DNA of 64,000 nt from contig NC_058494.1 in the NCBI RefSeq assembly GCF_020382885.2, forward strand, positions 26,882,329-26,946,328, read 5' to 3'. Origin of the DNA: Scatophagus argus. Lineage: Eukaryota; Chordata; Actinopteri; Scatophagidae. A program made the position numbers and the translations under genes. This document shows, piece after piece, positions 49,795-63,653 of this stretch (its first letter is position 1; every line of letters starts with the position of its first letter). The notes beneath the pieces were generated by a model that saw nothing but the letters and a program-made list of their open reading frames with translations, ran no database searches and had not been told where the DNA came from.

Positions 49795-50805
49795 AATAAA
49801 ATGTTTATTAATGGATAAGTTAACATTTTTACATAGGTTTACTTCAGTAACCTCTTGAAAGCAGGGGTTTACAGCATGTTATTAGTACTTAAGTCTTGAT
49901 AAAGGATCTTCAGTAAACACTTCCTCCACCAGAAGTCACTGATCAATGCAATCTATTATGGACTTAAATAAATGCAAACTTGATGAAACAGTTTGTAGGT
50001 TGTCTTTCTCAATAAACTGGCACAATGTGATTTAAGAAATAAATATATATGTTTGTGTTCCTATTTTTTGTACAATATAACAACAAAATTATACATGGTG
50101 TGTCAATTGTAACCAATTTTAAAAACTTCATGGTCACATTTAAAATGGCTTAAGGCACTTTATATAGTTTGATATATATAGTAAACTTAAATATTTTTTA
50201 TGTTGAAACAAAAATCGGTCCATAAATGATACAGACTTAACAACATACTGTACATCCCCAATATAAATAAAATAAAGTGAGCATTTCAAAAGCATAAACA
50301 AACAGTATAATATGAAAATCTGCTCATTTTAAACATTCATTGGACAATATCTAATTATACAATCGTATATAAAACCATAAAAAAAACTACTTACATCCTT
50401 TGATCTTGTAATAGTACCTTAAAGTCCTCAAATTTCTTCCTCAAGTTTCATCATCAGTATTACACTGGAGAGAAAATTTGGGGATCTTGTGTGCCAACTT
50501 AGTTGTTAGGTACTTGTTTTGTTTTCAAACATGCACTGTATACTACAAACATGGTACAAAATAACAAATGTGAAAAAGCTTGAATTTACACATGATATAA
50601 GTGCAAAAATGCCACATTGTAATATAAGTTCCATCATTTCAATGTATTAAAAAAAAAAAAAAACTTAAATGAGGGCAGTAAGAGACACGTTTTAGAAACA
50701 GAAGCATTAATACAACAGCTTAAATTGGCATAAATAAACAGAATATGAAAAGCATACCAAAAGAAACACTTGGTACTTCCTACTGAAACATCAGCTGTGT
50801 GAAAC
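49795..50805 (-). other. 3' UTR of the AHNAK-like gene
   Basis: About 1 kb of AT-rich sequence between the stop codon and a - strand AATAAA (TTTATT on + at 49804-49809). The signal lies under 100 bp from the mrpl4 promoter elements, so the two same-strand genes are tightly packed. Confidence 0.6.
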
Positions 50806-53800
50806 CTACATGAGGTTGGAGAAAAAGAAAGTTGACCCTTTTAGGTCATTTTCATTTGGAACTTCAAGGTTCACATTTGTTGGATGAAAGACAGGCCGCC
50901 CCAGTGTGTTACTTTTACGAGTAGGCATTTTTTGATTTTGTGCTTGAGTGGGAAAAACAGTGACATAGTATCCATCTGTACTGTCAGGTGGTCTCACTCC
51001 TGAATCTTGAGAAAGATGTGGCAATTGCGCGTTAGATACCAGCCGCATTGTTTTCTTAGGCTTTGCATATAAGTCAGTGTCAGCAGGGGGAATTCCTCTG
51101 GTATGTCTAGGGTCCCTCATGCCAATATCAAAACCTGATGGGGAGAGCACCAGTCCGTTGTTATGTAACGTCTGGAGATCCAGTGTCGAACCTCTGGATC
51201 TAAGCACATGATCCTTTCCTGTGAAATCATCAATATTGAGATCTGAGCGACTGAAGTCAATATGGTGGCTTAAATGAGCATCTGCCAGAGGGTAACTTGA
51301 CCTTACTTTGCTGCTATGAGACTTTCTGTCAGTCTGACGAAGTCTGACATCCCTATCTACATCCAGGACAGGCATCTTCATGTTAACCATTGGGATATCT
51401 GATCTACGATTCTTATAGGAAGGTCCCTTGTAATTTAGTGAAGGATTATCAATGTTGAGATCTGGATTTTTGAGATGCAACTTTGGATTCTGCATCGATG
51501 CTTTTGGCATGCCAAAGTCCATGTTTGGAACACTAACATCTTCACCTCTGATGTAACCCTTTAACTGTGGTGATTTCATGTTCGGTTTTGCATTTGGAGG
51601 AGAAATATCTAGATTTGTTGGTCTCAAAGAAGCACCAAAATCAATATCACTCCCTGTCCTATAAAGATCCGAGCCTCCAAACTGAGGCAACTTGAAAGAA
51701 GGGAATTTGAACTTTCTGTCTGCCAAATCAAAATCAGTCTGAGGACCCTGGATGTTTCCTGAGGGAACATTCATGTCAAATTGTGGATCTCTTATTCCTC
51801 CTTTGACTTGAGGGGCAATAAAGGTCATGTCAGATCGTCCTATGTTACCATTTATTCCTAAATCAGGGCGTTTTGCATTGAGGTCTAGCTTGGCACCTTG
51901 AAACTTTGCATCTGGCATACTTATATCAGAACCTTTCAATTTACGTCCTGAAAGATTAATTTCTGTTTCTGCCTTAGGTCCAGAGAGACTGAGGTCTGGT
52001 GCATTTAAACTTGGCATTTTTAATTTTCCTTTGGGGCCATTAACATCTACATGTGGGATATTCAGTTCACGCGTGTTGAAGTCCCCATTTATGTCAACAC
52101 TGGGGCCTTTGGGCATCTTTATTTTGGGCTTTTTGATCTTTGCATCAGGGAAACCAACAGTCACATCTGAAGTGTTCATGTCTAACTTGGGAGCTTTAAG
52201 GTCTGTGTTTGGTAAGTCCATCCTGGGGGCATCGATTCCACCTTTCATCTTTGGAGCTTTGAGATTCAGATCTGGAGTTTTCAGGTCTGAATTAATGTGC
52301 AAATTTGGTCCTTTTGGTAATTTGGCATTAATATCTGTTGACTTGAAATCAAAGTCTGGACTAGAAAACCCCACATCAGGCATTTTAAAAAGTGGCTTTT
52401 TTAGTTTTCCCGATGAGCTGCCAAAATCAACATCTGGCATTTCAAAGCCAGGTTTGGACCCTTTAAGGTTGATGTTGGGTGCACTGATGTCAATGTCTGG
52501 GCCATCAAAATTCCCATCAATATCAGGTCCTTTTAGATTTGGTAGACTAACTTTAGGCATTTTCAGTTTTGGCATTTTCATCTTCGCTTTGGGTGAACCA
52601 ACGTTGACATCCGGAGTATTCACATCTAATCTGGGAGCTTTAAGGTCCATATTAGGCAAGTGAGGCTCAGGGACATCAATTCCACCCTTTATCTTTGGTG
52701 CTTTCACAGTCAAATCTGGTGAATTCAAATCTGCATCCATGTCCATGTTTGGCCCTTTTGGTAATGTACCTGAAAGATTGAAATTAGGAAATTTCAATTT
52801 ACCAGAGGGAGCTTTAACATCCAAGTCTGGAGCATGAAACTCTCCCTTTGGTTTTGCCAGTGTTGGCATTTTCAGTTTACCAGATGGCATGTCTAAGTTG
52901 AGCTTTGGGGTACTCAGGTCCAGTTTGGGGCTTTTAAGGTCAGCCTTTGGCATGTTTATATCTGGTGCCTTTATTCCACCGCTGAGTTTGGGACCAGAGA
53001 TATCTAGGTCAGGGGATTTAAGGTCCAAGCTAGGGCCATCTAACTTTGGACCAGAAAGGCCAAAATCTGGCAGGTTAAAATTTGGCTTTTTGAATTTTCC
53101 CGAGGGACCAGCCACATGAACATCTAAGTCAGCTTTAGGACCATTCAGGTTGATGTTTGGTGCATTTAAATCAACATCTGGCCCATCAATTTCAGGTCCT
53201 TTTAAGCTTGGCATGCTAAATTTAGGCATTTTCAATTTTGGTACTTTCAGCTTTGCTTTGGGTGAACCAATGTTGACATCTGGAGTGTCCATGTCTAATT
53301 TGGGAGCTTTAAGGTGCATATTAGGCAAGTCCATGTCAGGGACATCAATTCCACCCTTTATATGTGGATTTTTCAGCTTTAGGTCTGGTGATTTCAGATC
53401 TGTGTTAATGTCCATGTTGGGTCCTTTTGGTAATGTACCTGAAAGATTGAAATTAGGAAATTTCAATTTGCCCGAGGGAGCATTAACATCCCAGTCTGGA
53501 GCATGAAGTTCTGGCATTTTCATTTTACCTGATAGCATGTCTAAATTGAGCTTTGGAGTACTGAGGTCTAGTTTGGGACTTTTGAGATCAACCTTGGGCA
53601 TGTTTATGTCTGGTGCATTTATACCACCCCCAAGGTTAGGACCAGTGACATTTAGGTCAGGTGATTTGAGGTCAAGGTCAGGACCATCTAACTTTGGACC
53701 AGTAAGGCCAAAATCAGGCAGGTTGAACTTTGGCTTTTTGAATTTTCCAGATGGACCAGAAATATCAGCATCTGGCATTTCTAAATTAGCCCTGGGACCT

Positions 53801-56800
53801 TTAAGATTGACATTGGGTACATTTACATCAACATCTGGGCCATCTAAGTTTCCATCAAACTCAGGTCCTTTTAGGCTTGGAAGATTAAATTTAGGCAACT
53901 TGAATTTGGGCATTTTAAATTTTGCCTTGGGTGAACCAATGTTGACATCTGGAGTATCCACATTAAACTTGGGAGCCTTAAGGTCCATGTTGGGCAAGTC
54001 CAAGTCAGGAGCATCAATTCCACCCTTTATCTCTGGAGCTTTCAGACTCAAATCAGGTGACTTAAGATCCGCGTCCAGGTCCAAATTTGGTCCTTTTGGT
54101 AATGTACCTGAGAGGTTGAATTTGGGCAATTTCAATTTGCCTGAGGGAGCATTAACATCCCAGTCTGGAGTATGAAGTTCTGGCATTTTTAGTTTGCCTG
54201 ATGGCATGTCTAAGTCAAGCTTTGGGGTTCTGAAGTCTAGTTTGGGACTTTTGAGGTCAACCTTTGGCATATTTATGTCTGGTGCATTTATACCACCCCC
54301 AAGGTTAGGACCAGTGACATCTAGGTCAGGTGATTTGAGGTCAAGATCAGGGCCATCTAACTTTGGACCAGTAAGGCCAAAATCAGGCAGGTTGAACTTT
54401 GGCTTTTTGAATTTTCCAGATGGACCAGAAATATCAGCATCTGGCATTTCTAAATTAGCTCTGGGACCTTTAAGATTGACATTGGGTACATTTACATCAA
54501 CATCTGGGGCATCTAAGTTTCCATCAAACTCAGGTCCTTTTAGGCTTGGAAGATTAAATTTAGGCAACTTAAATTTGGGCATTTTAAATTTTGCCTTGGG
54601 TGAGCCAATGTTGACATCTGGAGTATCCACATTAAACTTGGGAGCTTTAAGGTCCATGTTCGGCAAGTCCAAGTCAGGAGCATCAATTCCACCCTTTATT
54701 TCAGGAGCTTTCACACTCAAATCAGGTGACTTAAGATCTGCGTCCAGGTCCAAATTTGGTCCTTTTGGTAATGTACCTGAAAGATTGAATTTGGGTAATT
54801 TCAATTTGCCTGTGGGAGCATTAACATCCCAGTCTGGAGCATGAAGTTCTGGCATTTTCATTTTACCTGATGGCATGTCTAAATTGAGCTTTGGAGTACT
54901 GAGGTCCAGTTTGGGACTTTTGAGATCAACCTTGGGCATGTTTATGTCTGGTGCATTTATACCACCCCCAAGGTTAGGACCAGTGACATTTAGGTCAGGT
55001 GATTTGAGGTCAAGGTCAGGACCATCTAACTTTGGACCAGTAAGGCCAAAATCAGGCAGGTTGAACTTTGGCTTTTTGAATTTTCCAGATGGACCAGAAA
55101 TATCAGCCTCTGGCATTTCTAAATTAGCCCTGGGACCTTTAAGATTGACATTGGGTACATTTACATCAACATCTGGGCCATCTAAGTTTCCATCAAACTC
55201 AGGTCCTTTTAGGCTTGGAAGATTAAATTTAGGCAACTTGAATTTGGGCATTTTAAATTTTGCCTTGGGTGAACCAATGTTGACATCTGGAGTATCCACA
55301 TTAAACTTGGGAGCCTTAAGGTCCATGTTGGGCAAGTCCAAATCAGGGACATCAATTCCACCCTTTATTTCTGGAGCTTTCAAACTCAAATCAGGTGACT
55401 TAAGATCCGCGTCCAGGTCCAAATTTGGTCCTTTTGGTGAAATGCCTGAGAAGTTGAAATTGGGCAATTTCAATTTGCCTGAGGGGCCATTAACATCCCA
55501 GTCTGGAGCATGAAGTTCTGGCATTTTCAGTTTACCTGATGGCATGTCAAAGTCAAGCTTTGGGGTTCTGGGGTCTAGTTTGGGATTTTTAAGATCAATC
55601 TTTGGCATGTTTACATCTGTGTTTATGCCAGCACCTAGACTGGGACCAGAGATATCTAGGGCGGGTGATTTAAGGTCCAGGTCAGGGCCATCTAACTTTG
55701 GACTAGAAAGCCCTAAGTTAGGCAGGTTCAAGTTTGACTTTTTGAATTTTCCCGATAGCCCAGTAATATCAGCGTCTGGCAATTCTAAATCAGCTTTAGG
55801 GTCTTTGAAACTGACATTGGATGCACTGATGCCCATGTCAGGACCATCAAAACTGCCATCAATCTCAGGTCCTTTTAGGCTTGTAAGACCAAATTTTGGC
55901 ATCTTTAATTTGGGCATCTTTAAATTTGCTCCGGGTGACCCAATGTTGACATTTGGAACGTCCACATCTAACTTTGGTGATTTAAGATCCATGTTTGGTA
56001 AGTCAAACTCAGGGGCATCAATTCTACCCCTTGTCTTTGGAGCTTTAAGACTTAAATCTGGGGATTTTAGATCTGTGCTTATGTCCATGTTTGGTCCCTT
56101 TGGCAATGTACCGGAAAGGTTATATTTAGGCATTTTAAATTTGCTTGAGGGAGTGTCAACATGCATGCCAGGAGCATCAGGAACGGAAAGATCTAGTTTG
56201 GGTTTATTAAGGTTCATCTCGGGCAAACTTAAATCTAGGGATCCTATCGCCCCCTTAAATTTGGGGGCTGAAAGATCAAACTCTGGAACATCTGGAGAGT
56301 GGAGGTCTAAATTTGGAGTGCTGAGATGTTTAGACATGTTTGGCACACTCACATCAGGAGCATCAATGCCTTGTATCCTTGAGGATTTCAATGTTAGTTC
56401 AGGTGTTGTCATCCCTTCATTGACAGTCACATCCTTTTTCTTTGGTAATGTGCCAAAGAGCTTAAATTTTGGCAGCTTCAGCTTGCCAGAGGGAGCATCA
56501 GCATCAATGTCCAGTTTACCAGAGGGCATACTAATATCCACATCAGGGGTATTAAGGTCTAACTTTGGGTCTTTGAGATCAACACCAGGCAAACTGATGC
56601 CCCCTTTTAACTTGGGAGAAGATACATCCATGTCTGGAGTTTTCAACTCGTATTCAGGGCCTTTAGCTTTAGGTCCAGACAGCCCAAAGCCTGGCATTTT
56701 GAGCCTCCCAGATGGGCTTGCAATATCTAAGTCATTTGAGGGTAAACTTAAATCAAAATTTGGTTCTGCAATTTCAGCTTTGAGACCTGATGCTGCCACC

Positions 56801-59800
56801 TGCAGATCTGATCCTGCTAAATCTCCATTAAAATCTGGAACTTGAATTTCTGGTAACTTGAAATTGGGCATAGCAAACTTAGGAGCCTTGTACTTTCCGG
56901 TTGGACTTTTAATGTTAACCGAAGGAGTATCAATGGTTAAATTTGGTCCTTTTAGAGCAGCTTTGGGTAGATGTGTTTCAGGAGGACGAATTCCACCTTT
57001 TATCTTTGATGCATTGAGACTTAGGTCAGGAGTTTTAACATGAGCTTCACCATTGCCTGAGACCCCAAACTTTGGAAGAGTGAATTTATCAGATGGAGAA
57101 TCCACATGCAAATCTGGAGATTTAAGATCAATTTTTGATTTCTTAAGCGGCATTTTCACTTCCCCAGAAGGCATGTCAATGACCGGTCCAACACCTGACA
57201 TTTCTAGGTCTAAATCTGGGGATTTCCCAGAAAGACTGAGCTTCGGTAATTCTGCATAACTTGAAGGGTCATCCACATTTAGATCTGGCTTTTTTAGTTT
57301 CTTGGAATACTTGAGACTGAGTTTACCAGAGGGAACATCTGGGGTTCCTATATCTGTTGTCTTGACCTCATATCCTGGACCACTAGAAGAAGGTCCAGAG
57401 GGCCCCATGTCTGGCAAGTTGACTTTGGGCATTTTTAGATCTGGCAATGTTCCAAGATCATTTGGCAATGTCAAGTCAACTGATGGACCATCAGTGTTTG
57501 GCACCTGTATACCACCTGTGTTGACATTTGGACCCTCAGGTAATGTTCCAGAAATATGGAACTCTGGAGCATTAAACTGTGGATTTCTAGTATCGGTTTC
57601 CAGTCTTGGTACCTGAGCTCCAATTAGAGCAGTCCCCATCGAGCTGAGACCCATTGGTGGAAGGTTCAGATTGCTGCTATATGCTAATCCTCCAGGATCA
57701 TCAGACTGGGAATCATCATTAACTTTTGTGCTCAAAGTCTTCGTTTTTAAACGCCCAAAGTCAACTCCGAGGCGAGGCAAGCTCATGTCGTGTTTTCGGG
57801 TGACCTTGGACGAGGTTGGCACAGTTGGCTTGATGGTAACCTCCCCATCCATAGGGCTCTCATCACTGAGAGAGTCACTTTTCATAAACTTCTTGATTTT
57901 GTTATTGTAGAGTTTGCTGTAGGAATCCTTCAGCATCTAGAAATGTAAACCACAACATGGTGAATGTACTTACATTGCAGTTTTAGCAATTTTAGCATTG
58001 TTTCCATGACAACAGTTGAACATTGAAGGGTACACACACACACACACACAAAGTGTGAGTTTACAGATTACAGATTACAACCAACTGATACAACCCATCT
58101 CACCCTCTCTTATGGTGGTTACTAAAATGTTAAAAACACCAAAAAAAAAAAAAAGAAAGAAAAGAAAATATCTTGCTTGCTATGCTTAGTTGAACATCAC
58201 AACATTTCAAAAAATGTGCAGCATTGTGGACCATTGCTGCATGAGAATACAAGAAACTAATTCATTAATTGTGTTTGACTTGATAATATCTGTATTCCAC
58301 CTACTGTCTCAAGACTGTTGGTGCACTGGTCCAGATTTCCAACGCTCTTGCTCCGGTTGTTCTTTGTGAGGACTTGGATCTTGTCGTTATATGGCTCCAT
58401 CAGCTTCAGTACTTGTAACACCTCCTCTTTGGAAAGTTGATCAAAGTTGATTGTTGCCCCCAAAATTTCATCCCCTGAAAAAGAAAAAAGTCAAGTGTTT
58501 GCAAAAAACAGTAATTTCCAGATGACTGAAATGTTTTCATCTGGGAAAATCCTACTATTTCATAAAGAGAAAACTTATACTGAAAACCTAATCCAATGGC
58601 AGTGAGTTTTATTTAAATGAATCACAATATGGAATTTTGAGAGTTTTTGAAAGGAATGCCATGCTGTATGTCAAACACAATTTGTAAATATCCATTTACA
58701 CAGAGAGACTAACAAATATGCAATCCGATACAACAGCACTGTATTGAACAGCACATTTATGAACCATTTAATTTTAACACGGTAGTTGTTTTACCTTCCC
58801 TCAGTCCCTGACTGGCTGAGGCGGTGTTGCTGATGCTGGATACGACCAGAGCCCCCTCGTCTGATCGCTCCAGGGTCAAGGCATCGGACAGACTCCTTCC
58901 CCTGCGGTGTTTCGGCTGCAAGCCAAGACATTTCATTAAATGGTTAAAAGAGAAGCACGCATCAACAGGAGGAGCTTTTAAAGGCATCATGCAACAGAAT
59001 TTTAACTATTAACATGTTAACAATATGTGGGTGTTTCGTACCATGATCCTTATGTTTCTGTCACAGTGGCACTGAAAAATCCCTTTTTCACTAAACCTAT
59101 AGATGAAAACAAAATGTTCAGTAAACACATTCAGCTGTTATGGGAACATGATACAGAGCAGTTCTTAGTGCACATGAAACATAACATGCAGCTTTTAGAT
59201 AGTGTCACATATTAAAGCTTGTTAAAAAAAAAAAAAAACGTCAATAAAACAGATGAAGCAGAAGGATCCAGCAAACAGCTCTGATCATACGAGCGGGTTA
59301 AACTACTGAGAAAATGTTACGTTTACATTAATTTAAGGGTGCTTTATGCAGCGTATTAAGTTGAGTTGATTTAGATAAACATTATGTATGTATGCAATTG
59401 TCATACGAGTGCTGAGAGACAAGTTCATTTACTGAACTTTCACAGCATTAATGTAATGCATTAATGGCAGTTACAGGAGTGACACCCAGGTTAGCACTGC
59501 AGGTGCATCACTCAGGTATGCGAGTTATGGCGTCTGAGCTCTGTGGCTCCAACTGAGGAAAAGTGGGAACAGGTTTATCGAGAGTTCTGCGAATAAGTGT
59601 TCTGTTGTTGGGTGTTTCCTTTCTGTAAGCACACAATGTCAGCAGTAACCACACCCACCACTCTGCAGCACAGGAATCCTGGCAGAACAGTGAATCCAGA
59701 CACACCAAGTTCTGTCCACATCATGTGACATGATGAGCAAAGATGAGCTGAATGAATGAAACCGTTTGCTCTGCGTCACCATCTAACTGCAGTTTATGCA

Positions 59801-60685
59801 ACTCCACACGTCAAAATGAAAGTATAGAAGTTACCATTAAAAACAAGCAGGAGGAAAATTCAATCTGTAATGAAGAATTCCTCCACCTATTACCAGTAAT
59901 TACCACCAGGTTATCACAATTACCAAGTTTACGTTATGTTAAACCCCTTTAAGTCAAATTATGGTCAGGTATAGAGCAGAATTTTCAGACACGTGTGTCG
60001 ACAGGTGTTTACCACGTCAACCTCTGCCAACCACGAGATCTTCACAGGAACTGTGCCATGAAACGATTAAATGAAAAGACCAAACAGCGACAATATTCAA
60101 CCAACCAAAACCCGAAAACATGATGAGGTAAAAAGGTTCCACATCCCAAAAGTGCATTTTTAATGTTTGCTTCGTCAGTCTGCAGTTGGAGGGAAACAGC
60201 TGACTTACTACCTGAAAAGTTACTAATTAAACATTTTACAGATAAGTCAAAGTGCACACGCCTGCAAAAGCAAATGTATGAAAATGTTCCCGCAGGACGA
60301 GCTGAATGCGCTACAGACACAGAGCCTCTCAGGCATTTTATGTTTCATAAGTAACACAAAAGTGTGTCACGTTTGTAATTTGGCAACAGAGCGTCTGTGG
60401 TGCGCAATACCGACCAAACACATGCAGACCAGCAGTCCCCCAACACGAGCCAGCGCGGACTGTTAACACGATAAAAGACCAGGAACGTGAAAACTGCAGC
60501 AGGAGGCATAAAACCTTTCAGAAACATTCTGCGTGCTGATTGGATACTGCGGACCGACAGCAGATCAAAAACACCTGTAACAGAACAGACGTGTGTAACA
60601 GTGTCTCAAAGGAGTCGACCAGCGGAAGAACCAAATCCCACAGCTGAGAGGAAAACTCATAACTGAAACTGACCTCAGGGTCCAT
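50806..60685 (-). CDS. ahnak: AHNAK-family giant scaffold protein
   Basis: Four coding exons: 60674-60685 (MDPE), 58795-58915, 58305-58474 and the giant exon 50806-57936. Together they make 7434 nt, or 2477 residues. Exons 2-3 encode a PDZ domain (LREGDEILGATINFDQLSKE), as in AHNAK and AHNAK2. The giant exon begins MLKDSYSKLYNNKIKKFMKS, comparable to the AHNAK segment after its PDZ. It then runs through hundreds of short motifs of the type LKMPKFKLPKFNLPSLKGP, LDLKSPDLDVTGP and VNIGSPKAKFKMPK, forming about 220-residue higher-order units. AHNAK proteins are submembrane scaffolds linked to calcium channels, annexin-S100A10 and actin. Human AHNAK is more than twice as long. Which paralogue this is cannot be settled here. 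An in-frame ATG further upstream (60749-60751) could also serve as the start. Confidence 0.85.
52889..55543 (-). repeat. Higher-order tandem repeats of 648-669 bp in the AHNAK-like exon
   Basis: The same landmark recurs at 52889, 53537, 54206, 54875 and 55544: one spacing of 648 bp, then three of exactly 669 bp (223 codons). The three 669-bp units are nearly identical at the DNA level, while the units outside are clearly more diverged. This suggests recent unequal exchange or gene conversion. Confidence 0.9.
58026..58049. repeat. (CA)n microsatellite
   Basis: About ten CA units in the intron before the giant AHNAK-like exon. Confidence 0.9.
58916..60673 (-). other. First intron of the AHNAK-like gene
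   Basis: AT-rich sequence of about 1.76 kb between the MDPE exon and the first PDZ exon. No exon or structured repeat is supported. Confidence 0.5.
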
Positions 60686-61699
60686 CAGGCAGGTGTTTCG
60701 GTGGGCGTCCAGCCTCCGTGGGGTTGAGGTTGTGTTCAGGATGTGGTGCACGGAGTCCAGTCAGTCCATGCTGTTGGCTCTGCTGGCTGTGAATGAGGAG
60801 AGGAGGGCCAGTCAGGGTGGACCAATACTTGACTTAAAGCAGACAAACAGGTTCCACCTTAACCGCCCCGCCTCCATTACCTGTCAGCAGACATAAACAC
60901 ACGCATCATCACACACCCTGATGCAAACACACCTTGACTACCACACGCCTGCAGCTCGTATTCATACAAACACACACACACAAACACACTACAGCTTGAA
61001 TCTCTGGCCCGCTTTTCCTCATACGTCAACACACCTGTTCACGTGTGCCCGTATGCAGTCTAGACACACACACACACACAGTGTGGGTTTTCATGCCCAC
61101 TGGGGACATTACATAGACTTACATTCACTTCTTGCAGACTTACTCAAACCACAACCATAACTGGCCTAACCCTGACCCCGACCTTTGACCTTTACCCTGA
61201 CCTTAACCTGAACCTCAAACTCAACCTAACTTTAAACCGAGTATTCAACCTAAAAGTTATTCATGTCCCCATAAGGTAGGTGAGTCCCCACGTGCAGCTG
61301 TGCAAACAGGTTTTTGTCCCCATGAGATCATAAAAACACACACACACACACACACACACGTGTCAGACACCATTACAGCCGAAACTTTGACTTTCAGGAA
61401 CCAAGCAAAAAAAAAAAATAAAAAAACAAACACTCCCCTTGACAACGTGAGAAGTTTATGAACATGAGAAAAATGCTGACCTGTGCCAAGGGAGTGGCAG
61501 GTGTTCACTGTGTGAGTCACTCACTGCCGTGTGTGTGTGAACGTGGAGGGAGAAAACACACAGAGCTCAGCAGCATTCATACGGTCATTATGTAATCTTA
61601 CCTGGACAGGTGAGGCCACTGTTGGACGGTACATAAAAGCAACTCTGTCCCCAGGTGAAACAAAACAGGTACGACAACAACGTTCGCTACAAACAATCC
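60686..61699. other. Upstream region of the AHNAK-like gene, CA-rich
   Basis: Holds CA microsatellites near 60970-60985, 61064-61080 and 61337-61360, a GGGGACA/TGTCCCC repeat unit and telomere-like degenerate sequence (see the adjacent entry). No coding exon was found. The AHNAK-like promoter must lie near its left end. Confidence 0.5.
61080..61365. repeat. Dispersed repeat with GGGGACA/GTCCCC units and a CCTAACC-like tract
   Basis: cactggggacattacatagact, then a degenerate run (ggcctaaccctgacc...ctttaccctgaccttaacc), then gtccccataaggtaggtgagtccc and tttttgtccccatgagatc ending in a CA microsatellite. I recall such GGGGACA-bearing elements next to CA repeats as common in fish genomes. It is not a true telomeric array. 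Confidence 0.5.
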
Positions 61700-63271
61700 C
61701 TGTTTATTATTTATTACAGTTTGTACTGCGCTGTGGAAATTAAACAAAATGAAAGGAATCTGAAATGTTGAATACATCACATATCGTCACATTGCACATA
61801 CAGCCTGTCAACATTTCATCTAGTGAACCCAAACATTCAAAAAGACAAAAACTGTTCAATCAATATTTGAATTTAAAGGTTACATGAGAGCTGTCAAAAG
61901 AAAAACAATTGTGTCGATAATCCATTAATTGCTGGATTGGTGTGCTTGTTTGAAATCATGTCAAACCGGATGCTAATTAAATATCAATCACACAAAGTGG
62001 ACTTCACAGGCTGGGTTGGGAGTCACTGGAGTCACTGCCTTAGGACATCGTTAGAGGCATTTTGCACCGTTTCCTGAGGTTTCATAAACCAAAAATAATC
62101 AGAAAATTAGGCTAATCAGTGATGGACTTTAGCTGCAGCTCTGGTGCCAAAACACCCACACAAAACAGTCTGCGTGACAACCTGTGCTGTTAGCGTGGAG
62201 CTCAGTGACGCCCAGTGTGTGATTTCATATCACAGCTGGCTTCATGCACAAGTTCACGCCACAAGTACATTAGAACACAAGCGTTTGTAAAGGAAATACA
62301 GAGAATATAAACAGAGACAAGAGTGGAGACACTCAACACGTTTACAGGCAGCCAGTTCGTTGTAGAAAAACCTTCCCTGTGCTTTTAAAAAAAGTACAAA
62401 AAAACACGTACATAAAGATAAAATCAAGGTTAGAAAATTAAACAAGCATGTCCGAAGTCCCACTGATCTTGTGCAAAAGACCAAAAAAGCATAATTATTT
62501 TAAGAAAAATAAAGATAAAATGAAAACATAAAGATGTATGTCACGTGTTGTCAGCTAAAGATGCTGCATTTTTGCTAAAACAAGGAAATGAAGTTTAGGA
62601 GCCAAGCTGATAAAAGCTCCATTCTCAGTTTTCTCTTCTTGGGTGATTAGTTGTAAACATCTAAAACTAGCAGCAGAAGAGTGTAAAAGTGTCAAATTAA
62701 TTCTGCTCCCATCATTGACACGTCGATGGTTCCATCAAATTAGGGTTTGGACCATAATGTCAGACTGATGCTGCTTCATCCCTGACTGCAACTAAACCTG
62801 CAGGACAACATGTCACTCATCTGAACAGCAGCGTTTGTTCTACATGTGTAAATCCTCTGCAGTGATGTACAGTAACTTATTCAGTTTCTTCCACAGTCTG
62901 AGGCTTTGTGTTCCTCCGCTGTCTAAATTATGGTTAACAACCCTGCAACAACACCGGCAGGAACATTTTCCCCAGATGTTTGGTAGCAGCTAACGCACGG
63001 TAGGTATTTTTAGATTTCTTCTTTCTCACATTTATTAAAATAGTCAAACATAAGTGCGGCTACTGACCCACATCAGCCACCGCGGCTGGTTTATATGAGC
63101 CTTCGACGGGCGATTTGTCCTCCATCGTGTCCACAGTGAAGAGAATCAAACCATGAGATCAAACGGGCAAAAGAAAAAGTCATTTAAGGGGAAGTGGAGA
63201 GAAAATCCACCAATCCAGGAAGAATTGACCCCATCTCGAAGTTCCCTCCCTCCAGCATCTTCGCCGTCGTC
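61700..63271 (-). other. Probable 3' UTR of the ABCC10-like gene
   Basis: Non-coding sequence downstream of the transporter stop. Candidate - strand poly(A) signals (TTTATT on +) are at 61703-61708 and 61710-61715, and another is near 63030, so the true 3' end is uncertain. Confidence 0.45.

Positions 63272-63653
<382 letters not shown>

Noticed and set aside
52031-57616. Several long open frames on the + strand opposite the AHNAK-like exon, up to 433 codons
   Set aside because: They mirror the repeated codon pattern of the real - strand exon, recur with the same 669-bp period, and have no splice sites or recognisable product.
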